Positions 52,179 to 60,856 of a stretch of 64,000 nucleotides of DNA are shown in pieces. The notes under the pieces were generated by a model. That model saw only the letters and a program-made list of their open reading frames with translations, did no database searches and was not told the origin of the DNA. Source of the stretch: Leptolyngbya sp. O-77 (GTDB lineage Bacteria > Cyanobacteriota > Cyanobacteriia > Elainellales > Elainellaceae); NCBI RefSeq assembly GCF_001548395.1, contig NZ_AP017367.1, positions 905,001 through 969,000 of the forward strand, in the 5' to 3' direction. Both the position numbers and the translations under genes were made by a program. Position 1 is the stretch's first letter. Each line of letters begins with the position of its first letter.

Positions 52179-52931
52179 CTAGCTCTCTTCAAGCTGCGAT
52201 CGCAGGCGGGTTAGGTCGTCGTCTTCGGGCAGTTGTCTGGCCGGCTCGCCGGACGCTAGCTCATGGGCGGGTTTCCCGATCAGTTCTGCCTTCATCGCGG
52301 CCAGTTCGCTGTCGATGTCGCCACCGCTTTCAATCTGGGCAAAGCGTTCTTCGAGCTTGTCGGCATTCAGTTCGGCGATCGCCTCCGACCGCGCTTCCAG
52401 ATCTAGCACCTTTTGCTCCATCCGCTCGAAGGCCGCCAGTGCGCCCCCAGGGTTATACTTGCCGATCATTTCGTTCAGCCGCTCAGACGCTTTGGCAGAG
52501 CGGGCGCGGGCAATGTAGAGATCCTTCTTGGTCTTTGCCTCTGCCAGCTTGCTTTCCAGCATGATCATGTTTTGCTTCATCTGGGCGACAATGCCCGACT
52601 GCTGCTCGATCTGCCCCTTCAGCGCGTCGGCTGTGTCTTGGTAAGTCTTGCGGCGAGTGAGCGCCTCTCGCGCCAGGGCTTCTTCGCCTTTTTGCAGCGC
52701 CAGTTGCGCCCGCTGATACCACTCGCGAGACTGCGCCTCTGCCTGGGCCTGCTGCCGCTCGGTGCGCTTTTGGGTGGCGATCGCCTGGGCCACCGCCTGC
52801 CGCAGCCGGATCAGGTCTTCTTGCATATCGATGACGGTCTGCTCCAGAATTTTCTCTGGATCTTCGGCCTGGCTGATCAGGCTATTCAGGTTGGCTCGAA
52901 TCACGCGCCAGATTCGGTCAAGCAGTCCCAT
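52179..52931 (-). CDS. vipp1: Vipp1/PspA (IM30) membrane-remodelling protein
   Basis: An ESCRT-III-fold protein that forms rings and rods for thylakoid maintenance. The 250-residue protein from ATG 52931 (MGLLDRIWRVIRANLNSLIS) starts with the amphipathic helix alpha0, then the long helical hairpin AEDPEKILEQTVIDMQEDLI, RQAVAQAIATQKRTERQ, and ALTRRKTYQDTADALKGQIE. The acidic C-terminal extension (LPEDDDLTRLRSQLEES) is a hallmark of Vipp1 over PspA. Residues upstream of this ATG (MSSGVI) are not conserved. It is convergent with lipA, 30 bp apart. Confidence 0.9.
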   Translation of the reverse strand: MGLLDRIWRVIRANLNSLISQAEDPEKILEQTVIDMQEDLIRLRQAVAQAIATQKRTERQQAQAEAQSREWYQRAQLALQKGEEALAREALTRRKTYQDTADALKGQIEQQSGIVAQMKQNMIMLESKLAEAKTKKDLYIARARSAKASERLNEMIGKYNPGGALAAFERMEQKVLDLEARSEAIAELNADKLEERFAQIESGGDIDSELAAMKAELIGKPAHELASGEPARQLPEDDDLTRLRSQLEES

Positions 52932-53048
52932 GATGACTCCAGATGACAAGGTACAAAAACTGATGCACGGCGAGTTGTCTTACATCGTAACGTAGTCGGT
53001 GTTTGGGGGGCAGGCAAGCAAGTTGTAGAAAATTGCTCTGGTAGCCTC

Positions 53049-53090
53049 TTCACAAAGATGGATTCACAAAGACGGATTCACAAAGACGTA
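53049..53090. repeat. 14-bp tandem repeat, three copies
   Basis: TTCACAAAGATGGA, TTCACAAAGACGGA and TTCACAAAGACGTA follow each other directly, 58-100 bp upstream of the MOSC-ATL gene. Possibly a regulator-binding array, or simple slippage. Confidence 0.9.
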
Positions 53091-53147
53091 AAATTTTGAA
53101 ATTCCTGGCATCCTCGATGTTAGCCCTCCCTTTTTCGGCGTTCGACC

Positions 53148-53891
53148 TTGCAGATTCTCAACCTGTTTACCAAAACCGCGTCTGGCAAACCGCCCACGCC
53201 GTGCGATCGCCTCTGGTTGCGGCGGGGGCTGGGCATTGAGGGCGATGCCCATGCGCGGGCGGGCAGTCCCCGACAGGTGTTGCTGGGCAGCGCTCCGGTG
53301 CTGATGGAACACGGGCTGCGGCCGGGCGACTTGCGAGAAAACATCCTGCTGGATAGCTTGGTGGAAGCACTGGTATCGGGTCAGGTGTTGCAGCTTGGCA
53401 ACGCGGCGCAGGTGCGGATCATGGGTGAGTGCGAACCCTGCGCCTATCTGAACACGCTCCAGCCGGGGCTGGCAAAGCGGATCAACGGACGGCGGGGAGT
53501 GCTGGCGATGGTGATTTCCGACGGCATGGTGCAGGTGGGCGATCGCGCTATTGTGTTGCCGCAGACCTTTCCCGCCATACCCAACGACACGCGGGGCAAA
53601 CTGCACGAGTTTGTGGCGCGGATTCCGCTGGGGCGCGTCGTGCGGACGACAGAACTGCTGGTGGCGCTGGGGCTAACCGCCAGCCACTATCGCGCCATTC
53701 CGGTGATGCTAAAGAAAGCGGAGGCAGGACTGCCCGTGCATCGCGTGGTGGGCGCAGGCGGTCGGCTGCTGACCCAGCACTTGCCCAATCAGGCAGAACG
53801 GCTGACGGCAGAGGGCGTGCCGATCGAAGAGGCAGCGGTGCCGTCAGTGTACTCCTGGGAACCGGCGCAGTTTCACGCGCTGGATGTGTGA
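53148..53891 (+). CDS. MOSC domain fused to an alkyltransferase-like (MGMT-type) domain
   Basis: The 247-residue protein starts at TTG 53148. Residues ~1-145 are a MOSC domain, the fold of molybdenum-cofactor sulfurases and YiiM-like proteins: LGIEGDAHARAGSPRQVLLG, GECEPCAYLNTLQPGLAK and RRGVLAMVISDGMVQVGD. Residues ~155-235 are the DNA-binding domain of O6-alkylguanine methyltransferase: FVARIPLGRVVRTTELLVAL, ASHYRAIPVMLKKAE and GLPVHRVVGAGGRLLT. The active Cys of PCHRV is replaced by Val (PVHRV), so it is an alkyltransferase-like (ATL) domain that could bind damaged DNA but not repair it. I know of no such characterised fusion. Confidence 0.85.
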   Translation: MQILNLFTKTASGKPPTPCDRLWLRRGLGIEGDAHARAGSPRQVLLGSAPVLMEHGLRPGDLRENILLDSLVEALVSGQVLQLGNAAQVRIMGECEPCAYLNTLQPGLAKRINGRRGVLAMVISDGMVQVGDRAIVLPQTFPAIPNDTRGKLHEFVARIPLGRVVRTTELLVALGLTASHYRAIPVMLKKAEAGLPVHRVVGAGGRLLTQHLPNQAERLTAEGVPIEEAAVPSVYSWEPAQFHALDV

Positions 53892-54097
53892 TTGGGACAA
53901 TGCGTGATTAGGAGGCTGACGCAGCGGCTGATTCGCGGTGGTAGGGAAATCCGAACTCGCGCAACCGAAACCCCAGCCAACTAAAATAAGAGGCGATCGC
54001 AGGATGCATCACCTGCTCGAAGGATTGCGCCGAAATTCATCCTTCACCCCTCCGCCTTCATCCTTTCCACTCACCTTATCCCTTCATTCCAAAACCT

Positions 54098-56086
54098 ATG
54101 ACGACGATTCTGGAACAGGGCAATATTTCAATTCATACCGAGAATATTTTCCCGATTATCAAAAAGTGGCTCTATTCCGACCACGAGATTTTCCTGCGGG
54201 AACTGGTGTCCAACGCCGTAGACGCGATTCAGAAGCTGCGAATGGTGTCGCACTCCGGCGAATATTCCGGCGATCTGGGCGATCCGCTGATCGAGATCAA
54301 GATCGACAAGGATGCCAAAACGCTGTCGGTGTCCGACAACGGCATCGGCATGACCGCCGACGAGGTGAAAAAGTACATCAACCAGGTGGCGTTTTCTAGC
54401 GCCGAAGAGTTTGTTGAAAAGTACAAAGCCAGCAGCGACCAGCAGATTATTGGGCACTTTGGTCTGGGGTTCTATTCGTCCTTTATGGTGGCGAAGCACG
54501 TCCGCATCGATACGCTGTCCTACAAAGACGGATCTCAGCCCGTCCGGTGGGATTGTGACGGCTCGACCGAGTTCCAGCTTTCCGAATCGGATCGCACGAC
54601 GCGGGGTACAACCGTTACCCTAACGCTGCAAGACGAAGAAGAGGAATACCTGGAAACCGCCCGCATTCAGCAACTGGTGCGGAAATATTGCGACTTTATG
54701 CCCGTGCCGATCCATCTGGACGGGGAGCAAATCAACCGCCAAAAGGCACCCTGGAAAGAATCACCCAGTTCGCTGACCAAGGACGACTATCTGGAGTTCT
54801 ATCGCTATCTCTACCCGTTCCAGGAAGACCCGCTGCTGTGGGTGCATCTGAACACGGATTATCCCTTCGTGGTGAATGGCATCCTCTACTTCCCTAAGCT
54901 GCGCCCCGATGTGGACGTGACCAAGGGACAGATCAAGCTGTTCTGCAATCAGGTCTTTGTCAGCGACAACTGCGAAGAGGTGATTCCCCGATTCCTGATG
55001 CCGCTGCGGGGCGTGATCGATAGCTCCGACATTCCGCTGAACGTGTCGCGCAGCTTCTTGCAAAACGACCGCACGGTGCGCCGCATTGCGGACTATATTG
55101 CCAAGAAAGTGGGCGATCGCCTCAAGGAACTCTACCGCGACGACCGCGAAGCCTATATCCGCAGTTGGCAAGACCTGGGAACCTTCGTCAAGTTCGGCTC
55201 GATGAACGACGACAAGTTCAAAAAGCAGGTCGAGGATATCCTGATTTTCCGCACGACCCATCAGGAGCCACCCGCCGAGAAACCCACTGTAGAAGTGAAA
55301 CCCACTGTAGAAGTTCAGACTGCTGAGGGCGACGTGTGGGAGTCGGGTTCTGCCGCTCCGTCCAATACGGTCGATGGCAAAACCTATACCACGCTCAAAG
55401 ACTATCTGGAGCGGGTAAAAGAGCGCCACGAAAACCGCGTCTTTTATTGCAACGACGAATCTAGCCAGGCGACCTATGTAGAACTTCACAAGAGCCAGGG
55501 GCTAGAGGTGCTGTTCCTGGATTCCTTCATCGATTCGCACTTCGTCAGCTTCTTGGAGCGGGAACATCCCAACGTGCGCTTCTCGCGGGTCGATTCGGAA
55601 CTCGATGACACACTGATCGACAAAGATCAGGCAAACGAAATCGTTGACCCGACCACCAACAAAACCCGCAGCGAACAGATTAAAGAACTGTTTGAAAAGG
55701 CGCTGAACAAGCCCAAGCTGACCATCCGCACCGAGGCGCTCAAGTCCGACAATGCCGAAGCTGCGCCGCCTGCGATGGTGCTGCTGCCCGAAAGCCTGCG
55801 CCGCCTCCAGGAAATGACCGCGCTGCTGCAACAGCAGGAAATGGCGTTCCCAGAAGAACATATCCTGCTGGTGAACACAGCCCATCCGCTGGTGCAAAAC
55901 CTACTGTCGCGCAGCCAGGGCACGATTCTCCGGTCGGATGGTTCCGCCGCGTCGGATGACCTCTCGACGCTGCTCTGCCAGCACATCTATGACCTGGCGC
56001 TGATGAGCCAGAAGGGCTTTGACGCAGAGGGCATGAAGGCGTTTGTGGAGCGATCGAACCAGGTTCTGACGCGGTTGACTCGTTAG
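54098..56086 (+). CDS. htpG: Molecular chaperone HtpG (Hsp90)
   Basis: The 662-residue protein is the bacterial Hsp90 homologue, a dimeric ATP-dependent chaperone needed for heat and light stress in cyanobacteria. N-terminal GHKL ATPase motifs are LRELVSNAVDAIQKLR, SVSDNGIGMTADEVKKY and GHFGLGFYSSFMVA. The middle domain has GVIDSSDIPLNVSRSFLQND with the catalytic Arg, and the C-terminal dimerisation domain ends in SNQVLTRLTR. A Thr/Pro/Val repeat (PTVEVKPTVEVQ) is in the linker. It is intact and alone in its transcription unit with a terminator at 56112. Confidence 0.98.
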   Translation: MTTILEQGNISIHTENIFPIIKKWLYSDHEIFLRELVSNAVDAIQKLRMVSHSGEYSGDLGDPLIEIKIDKDAKTLSVSDNGIGMTADEVKKYINQVAFSSAEEFVEKYKASSDQQIIGHFGLGFYSSFMVAKHVRIDTLSYKDGSQPVRWDCDGSTEFQLSESDRTTRGTTVTLTLQDEEEEYLETARIQQLVRKYCDFMPVPIHLDGEQINRQKAPWKESPSSLTKDDYLEFYRYLYPFQEDPLLWVHLNTDYPFVVNGILYFPKLRPDVDVTKGQIKLFCNQVFVSDNCEEVIPRFLMPLRGVIDSSDIPLNVSRSFLQNDRTVRRIADYIAKKVGDRLKELYRDDREAYIRSWQDLGTFVKFGSMNDDKFKKQVEDILIFRTTHQEPPAEKPTVEVKPTVEVQTAEGDVWESGSAAPSNTVDGKTYTTLKDYLERVKERHENRVFYCNDESSQATYVELHKSQGLEVLFLDSFIDSHFVSFLEREHPNVRFSRVDSELDDTLIDKDQANEIVDPTTNKTRSEQIKELFEKALNKPKLTIRTEALKSDNAEAAPPAMVLLPESLRRLQEMTALLQQQEMAFPEEHILLVNTAHPLVQNLLSRSQGTILRSDGSAASDDLSTLLCQHIYDLALMSQKGFDAEGMKAFVERSNQVLTRLTR

Positions 56087-56111
56087 AATTGGGCGGTGAG
56101 AAAACATCAGT

Positions 56112-56144
56112 AAAAAGGGGAGCCTTCAGAAGGTTCCCCTTTTT
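56112..56144. terminator. Bidirectional terminator between htpG and ffh
   Basis: AAAAAGGGGAGCC (56112-56124), loop TTCAGAA, then GGTTCCCCTTTTT (56132-56144). A 13-bp stem with one G-U pair, A run on the left and T run on the right, between convergent genes. Confidence 0.92.
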
Positions 56145-56257
56145 CATTGCAAGCCCAAATCTCTTACAGCCCTACGGGTCAGGGTTGGGGCGTGTCCTCT
56201 GCGAACCTGGGGGACACGCTTCTTGATTGTCCTGATGCAAAAGCGGATGCTATGTGC

Positions 56258-57724
56258 CTAGAGGGTTCCAAACCCTTTCTTCTTTTTGTCCTTCTTCTTT
56301 TTCTTAGAGGGTGGCCCGCTTGGATAGCCGCGCCAGCCGGGTGGTGGGGCGTTGCGCGGGCCGCCCATTGCGGGAGCGCCGCCGCCAAAAAGTCCGCCCA
56401 TGCCCGGCATTCCCATACCTGGCATTTGCCCCTGGCCCATCTGCTGCATGAGCGATCGCATCTTTTGGAAATCGCTGACGAGCTTGCTCACGTCGTCCAG
56501 TCCATAGCCTGCGCCCCTGGCGATGCGGCGGCGACGGCTAGGCGAACTAGACAGCAAATCTGGATTTTTGCGCTCCTCGCGGGTCATGGAATTGATCATT
56601 GCCTCCGCCCGTTTAAGCTGCAATTCGCCCTGCTCTAGCTGCTCGCTCGAAATCTTGTTCATACCGGGGATCATTTTCATGATGCCACCCAGCGACCCCA
56701 TCGCTTTCAGCAGCCGGGTTTGCTTCAAAAAGTCGTCAAAGTCGAACTGGGCATTGAGAATTTTCTCTTGCAGTTTTTCGGCTTCGGCGATATCGACTTC
56801 TTCCTGGGCTTTTTCGACCAGCGTCAGCACGTCGCCCATGCCCAAAATCCGCGATGCCATCCGGTCAGGATAGAACGGTTGCAGCGCCTCGACCTTTTCG
56901 CCCACGCCTACAAACTTGATCGGCTGCCCCGAAATCCGCCGCACCGACAGCGCCGCACCGCCCCGCGTGTCGCCGTCCAGCTTGGTCAAAATTGCGCCTG
57001 TAATGCCGATGCGGTCGTGAAACGTGCGGGTGAGGTTTGCCGCCTCTTGGCCTGTCATCGCGTCTACCACCAGCAGCACTTCATGGGGCTGCACGGTGTC
57101 TTTAATCTGCGCCAGCTCGGCCATCATGTCGGCATCGATTTGCAGACGGCCCGCCGTGTCGATGATGACGGTGTTAATGCCGTCTTCTTTGGCTTTGGCT
57201 ACGCCTTGTCGAGCAATTTCTACCGGGTTAGCATCCGTGCCTAGCTCAAACACAGGCACGTTGATCTGCTTGCCCAGCGTGATCAGCTGATCGATCGCCG
57301 CAGGACGGTACACGTCCGTCGCCACCAGCAGCGTGCTGCGATTCTGCTTGCGGAGATGCAGCGCCAGCTTTGCTGTAGCCGTCGTTTTACCTGTACCCTG
57401 GAGACCCGCCATCAGCACGATAGTCGGCGCAGGCTCTGCCTCGGCGAGGGGAACGTTGGTTTCTCCCATGACCTCTACAAGCTGGTCATGGACGATTTTG
57501 ATGAACTGCTGATCGGGGCGGACACCGGAAATCACCTCCGCACCCAGCGCTTTTTCTTGCACTTCCGCGACAAAATCCTTCACCACCTGGAGGTTTACGT
57601 CTGCCTCCAGCAGGGCCCGCCGCACTTCGCGCAGGGCTTCTTGGATGTTGGCTTCGGAGATTTTGTCTTGACCGCGAAGTTTTTTCCAGGCTCCTTCAAG
57701 GCGATCGGCTAGGGCTTCAAACAT
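56258..57724 (-). CDS. ffh: Signal recognition particle protein Ffh
   Basis: Ffh (SRP54) binds signal sequences and, with the 4.5S RNA, delivers ribosomes to the membrane. The 488-residue protein has the N domain (MFEALADRLEGAWKKLRGQD), G domain motifs GLQGTGKTTATAKLALHL, VIIDTAGRLQIDADMM, ILTKLDGDTRGGAALSV and FVGVGEKVEALQPFYPDRMA, and an M domain rich in Met and Gly (GQGQMPGMGMPGMGGLFGG). The Lys-rich end (SKKKKKDKKKKGFGTL) is usual. Confidence 0.98.
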   Translation of the reverse strand: MFEALADRLEGAWKKLRGQDKISEANIQEALREVRRALLEADVNLQVVKDFVAEVQEKALGAEVISGVRPDQQFIKIVHDQLVEVMGETNVPLAEAEPAPTIVLMAGLQGTGKTTATAKLALHLRKQNRSTLLVATDVYRPAAIDQLITLGKQINVPVFELGTDANPVEIARQGVAKAKEDGINTVIIDTAGRLQIDADMMAELAQIKDTVQPHEVLLVVDAMTGQEAANLTRTFHDRIGITGAILTKLDGDTRGGAALSVRRISGQPIKFVGVGEKVEALQPFYPDRMASRILGMGDVLTLVEKAQEEVDIAEAEKLQEKILNAQFDFDDFLKQTRLLKAMGSLGGIMKMIPGMNKISSEQLEQGELQLKRAEAMINSMTREERKNPDLLSSSPSRRRRIARGAGYGLDDVSKLVSDFQKMRSLMQQMGQGQMPGMGMPGMGGLFGGGAPAMGGPRNAPPPGWRGYPSGPPSKKKKKDKKKKGFGTL

Positions 57725-57898
57725 AGGGAAATCAGGGGTGAACTCGAAGTTGATCTGTGGCTGATGGGGTTAAGACTTTTTAAGACTTTTGGATCTCTAT
57801 CCTAGCGTTATTGGGAGTGTATACAAAAAGCGGAACGCTCCGAGGTGGAACGTCCCGCCTGATGAAAATGCTTGAGAAAAGGATGACAAGATTGCTAA

Positions 57899-57936
57899 GC
57901 GATCGCCCTCCTCAGATGCCCCAAAAGGGCGATCGC
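57899..57936. terminator. HIP1-stem hairpin downstream of the sugar nucleotidyltransferase
   Basis: GCGATCGCCCT (57899-57909) and AGGGCGATCGC (57926-57936) form an 11-bp stem with a 16-base loop. It lies 18 bp past the stop of the minus-strand gene at 57954. No clear T tract follows on that strand, so termination is possible but unproven. Confidence 0.55.
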
Positions 57937-57953
57937 CCCTCAAGTCTACTAGC

Positions 57954-59120
57954 CTATCGAGTCTCAGCGCTCAGCAGTTCCGTAATCGCCTGATGCTCGA
58001 TCGGCGTTTCGGCAGGAATGTCGCCCCGTGTGTCGGCGATCAGCCAGTCGAGCGCAGCCGCCTGCACGTCGATGGATGCGCCCGTCTTGTCTACGCAATA
58101 GCGACCAAACACGAGCTTATCGACCAGGCGCACGCCGGGCCCTAGGCGCGAATATTCAAAAATCACGCTGTTATCAACCGTTGCGCCGCTGCAAATGTGG
58201 CAGTTGGGGCCAATCATCGACGGGCCGACAATGCGTGCGCCGTCCTCAATCTTGGTCATGCCGCCAATGTATACCGGGCCCTGAATGTCTACCTTGTCCC
58301 AGTTCACGGCGACATTGATGCCCGTGTAGATGCCGGGGCGCACTTCTCGGCCGGGAATTTCGACATTCTTGACCTCACCCCTTAAGACGCTGCGAATGGC
58401 GTGCCAATAGTCGGGCACTTTGCCAATATCCACCCACTCAAAATCCATCGAAATGCCGTAGAAGGGTGCGCCCTTTTCAACCAGCTTGGGGAATAGCTCA
58501 CTGCCGATGTCGTATTCCACACCAGAAGGAATGTAGTCAAAAATTTCTGGCTCAAAGATATAAATCCCGGTGTTGATTGTGGTGCTGAGGGCTTCTTCGA
58601 TCGAGGGCTTTTCCTGGAAGGTTTGGATGCGGCCCGACTCATCGGTGACCACAACCCCATAGCTCGACACCTCTTCGCGGGGCACATCTTTCATAATAAT
58701 GGTGGCGATCGCCCCCTTTTCTCGATGCCAGCGCACCGCCTCGGTCAAATTCAGGTCGATCAGCGCATCACCACACAGCACCACGAACGTATCGTCAAAA
58801 AACGGCGCAAAGTCCTGAATCTTCCGCATTCCGCCCGCAGAACCGATAGCCTGACCTTCGAGTTGACCATCCACAATCCGCCCTTCAAAGGAATAGGCAA
58901 TTTGCACGCCAAAGCGCTGTCCATCGCGGAAATAGCTCTCGATTTCGTAAGCCAGGTGACTCACGTTCACCATGATTTCATCGAAGCCGTGCTGCCGCAG
59001 CAGCTCTAGCAGGAACTCCATCACGGGCTTTTGCAGAATGGGAATCATCGGTTTGGGAATCGTGTAGGTGATGGGACGCACACGAGTTCCCTTACCAGCA
59101 GCGAGGATCATGGCTTTCAT
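57954..59120 (-). CDS. NDP-sugar pyrophosphorylase (mannose-1-P guanylyltransferase-like)
   Basis: The 388-residue protein has an N-terminal nucleotidyltransferase domain (MKAMILAAGKGTRVRPITYT, IPKPMIPILQKPVMEFLLEL, FVVLCGDALIDLNLTEAV, TINTGIYIFEPE) and a C-terminal left-handed beta-helix with hexapeptide-like turns (GPSMIGPNCHICSGATVDNS, VIFEYSRLGPGVRLVDKLVF). This is the GDP-mannose/glucose-1-phosphate pyrophosphorylase-like group that feeds exopolysaccharide or glycogen-like sugar pools. The nucleotide (GTP, UTP or dTTP) cannot be told from sequence alone. The start ATG is at 59118-59120. Confidence 0.9.
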   Translation of the reverse strand: MKAMILAAGKGTRVRPITYTIPKPMIPILQKPVMEFLLELLRQHGFDEIMVNVSHLAYEIESYFRDGQRFGVQIAYSFEGRIVDGQLEGQAIGSAGGMRKIQDFAPFFDDTFVVLCGDALIDLNLTEAVRWHREKGAIATIIMKDVPREEVSSYGVVVTDESGRIQTFQEKPSIEEALSTTINTGIYIFEPEIFDYIPSGVEYDIGSELFPKLVEKGAPFYGISMDFEWVDIGKVPDYWHAIRSVLRGEVKNVEIPGREVRPGIYTGINVAVNWDKVDIQGPVYIGGMTKIEDGARIVGPSMIGPNCHICSGATVDNSVIFEYSRLGPGVRLVDKLVFGRYCVDKTGASIDVQAAALDWLIADTRGDIPAETPIEHQAITELLSAETR

Positions 59121-59475
59121 AGCGTTTGCTCTAACCTTTGGGGCAATTTGCTTGGGTTGGTGTGGAATAATTTACTACAGACAAAAGAAAGTTAACTCTA
59201 CGTAATCTAAACTTAGTGTTCTCCAATTTAGGAAGACCGTCCAAGAATTGGCTGTGGAATTCACAGAATCTTTGCCAGCAAAACAGATTGGAAGAAACTC
59301 TAATTAAGCCTTGAGTATCCCTTCACAGAAACCGGTTCTAGCCGCGCTCATCCTGAAATGACTCCTCCTGAGACTATGCGTGGTCTAAACCAATTTCTAA
59401 ACCCACTAGACCAATTCAGAAATTGATTCAGTCGCGACGGGACGAAACCCCTTCCATACCCTAGCCTCCCTCTAT
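59121..59475. other. Spacer with no gene seen
   Basis: 355 bp between two minus-strand genes. AT-rich near the nucleotidyltransferase start (TTTACTACAGACAAAAGAAA), where its promoter probably lies. No coding frame supported. Confidence 0.45.
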
Positions 59476-60321
59476 CTAATCCAGCAAGTTGGACACAGCA
59501 GAGTTTTCCAGGGAATCCGTCTCAGATCCCGCCAGACTCCGCACTCGCAAATCCTGATAGAACTCTTCCTGGAGCAGTTCTACCTTAGATTGGGCAGAGA
59601 GATAAAGGAGCGCCCAAAACACCCCCACGCGATCGCCCTGAGGCGTTGCATGGTGGCCCTCTTGTCGGGTTTCTGCTGCTGCGTCCGATGCCACCCACAG
59701 TTCTAGCAACTGCTCAAACTCCATCCACTCATCACCCTGGCTCACCGCGTCCCAATGCTCTTGCAAAAACTGCTCCAGCACAGCGGCAATTTCAGACAGG
59801 TTTTCCTGGTGAGCCAGTTGGGTAATGACGCGCACCGCCTGACTGCGCGACTGAGGACGGGGACGACGAACGCGCTGTCGAGGTCGGGGGTCGGACACTG
59901 CCGCCGCCATCATCTCTAGCTGAGAAATGAGCTCTTGCAGCGTCACCTGGCGACTCTGCATCGGTCGGGCCACCGCTCTCCGCCGCAACCGCCGCTCTAG
60001 GCTGAGGGGCAAGGGCGCACCCGCAGTCCCGTCAGATTTTTCTAGAAACTCGTCTTCTAATGGCGCTTCGTCTTGAGTGGCGCGGGCTAGCGTATCGGCC
60101 TTGAGCAGCACCAGCATAGAAGCATAGAGAAATGCCTGACCCGACTCGGACAAGTCAGCCTCATAGGGGGCACGGCCCGCTTCTACCGCTTGCAAGGGCT
60201 TAAGCTGGCTGAGAAATCGATCAATAACGTCGATAACCTTGACATCCCACGGGTCAATTTCGCCCCGTTCAGACAGGTCGATCAGCAGGGCGATCGCATT
60301 TTGCGCTAGCGAAAGAGCCAT
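59476..60321 (-). CDS. scpA: Segregation and condensation protein A
   Basis: ScpA is the kleisin of the bacterial SMC condensin. The 281-residue protein shows the N-terminal pattern NAIALLIDLSERGEIDPWDV and VIDVIDRFLSQL, the helical region FLYASMLVLLKADTLARAT, and the C-terminal winged-helix with FWALLYLSAQSKVELLQEEF (binding the SMC cap). The central part (ERRLRRRAVARPMQSRQVTL) is variable. scpB and smc are not in the window. It is the last gene of a minus-strand group lapA, the 30-residue gene at 60358, scpA. Confidence 0.92.
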   Translation of the reverse strand: MALSLAQNAIALLIDLSERGEIDPWDVKVIDVIDRFLSQLKPLQAVEAGRAPYEADLSESGQAFLYASMLVLLKADTLARATQDEAPLEDEFLEKSDGTAGAPLPLSLERRLRRRAVARPMQSRQVTLQELISQLEMMAAAVSDPRPRQRVRRPRPQSRSQAVRVITQLAHQENLSEIAAVLEQFLQEHWDAVSQGDEWMEFEQLLELWVASDAAAETRQEGHHATPQGDRVGVFWALLYLSAQSKVELLQEEFYQDLRVRSLAGSETDSLENSAVSNLLD

Positions 60322-60357
60322 TTGCCAGGCAGCCCCAGTTTCCCTAAGGACTAATCT

Positions 60358-60450
60358 CTATTGGGTACTAATGTAGACGAAATAACCAGCCATCAACCCA
60401 ATCAGACCCAGCAATAATAGCGGCACCCACAGACTGGCAATGTTGACCAT
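60358..60450 (-). CDS. Very small single-helix membrane protein (30 residues)
   Basis: ATG 60448-60450 to TAG 60358-60360 encodes a 30-residue peptide whose first 20 residues are MVNIASLWVPLLLLGLIGLM and whose end is AGYFVYISTQ. It is one membrane helix with short polar ends, as in the low-molecular-mass photosystem and cytochrome b6f subunits, but it does not match PetN, PetG, PetM, PsbT, PsaM or Psb30 as I know them. It fits exactly between lapA (40 bp upstream) and scpA (36 bp downstream). No strong Shine-Dalgarno. Confidence 0.5.
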   Translation of the reverse strand: MVNIASLWVPLLLLGLIGLMAGYFVYISTQ

Positions 60451-60490
60451 GCGATTGACCCTGCAGCTATTCCTGCGCCAGCGAGGACAC

Positions 60491-60856
60491 CTACTTGGCG
60501 AAGACCTCGGTCACTTCCACGTCTTGAGGGGCAGGCTGCGAAGCAGGCAGCAGGCGCTGCTGTGCTTCCAACTCCACCTTATAGCGCTGGATGTCCTGTT
60601 CCAATTCCTGAATCCGCACATCTCGCTGCCGCAACTCGCGCCCGGACTCCAGCAAATTTTGAATTTGATTCCACACGCTAAAGACCCAGGCCAAGACTGC
60701 GCCAATGCCCATTGCTAGCAAAAGCTCGATCGACAGCGGAGCCTGAAGATCTAGCCCCTCCACCACATGAATGACCGCAGGCTCAGTATTTTCGATGCCA
60801 AACAGCACTAGGGCCAGACAAATCACAAAGATGACGACAAAGTTGATTTGGCGCAT
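60491..60856 (-). CDS. LapA (DUF1049) domain membrane protein
   Basis: A 121-residue protein with two membrane helices (VVIFVICLALVLFGIEN and LLLAMGIGAVLAWVFSVW) and a cytoplasmic coiled coil (NLLESGRELRQRDVRIQELE, continuing with an ELEQDIQRYKVELE-type heptad pattern). NTEPAVIHVVEG between the helices is the family pattern. LapA in Escherichia coli is tied to lipopolysaccharide assembly control; in cyanobacteria the function is unknown. It is the first gene of the minus-strand group that ends with scpA. Confidence 0.85.
   Translation of the reverse strand: MRQINFVVIFVICLALVLFGIENTEPAVIHVVEGLDLQAPLSIELLLAMGIGAVLAWVFSVWNQIQNLLESGRELRQRDVRIQELEQDIQRYKVELEAQQRLLPASQPAPQDVEVTEVFAK

Noticed and set aside
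56147..56638. 163-codon plus-strand frame antisense to ffh
   Set aside because: It overlaps the conserved M domain of ffh and shows no family features.
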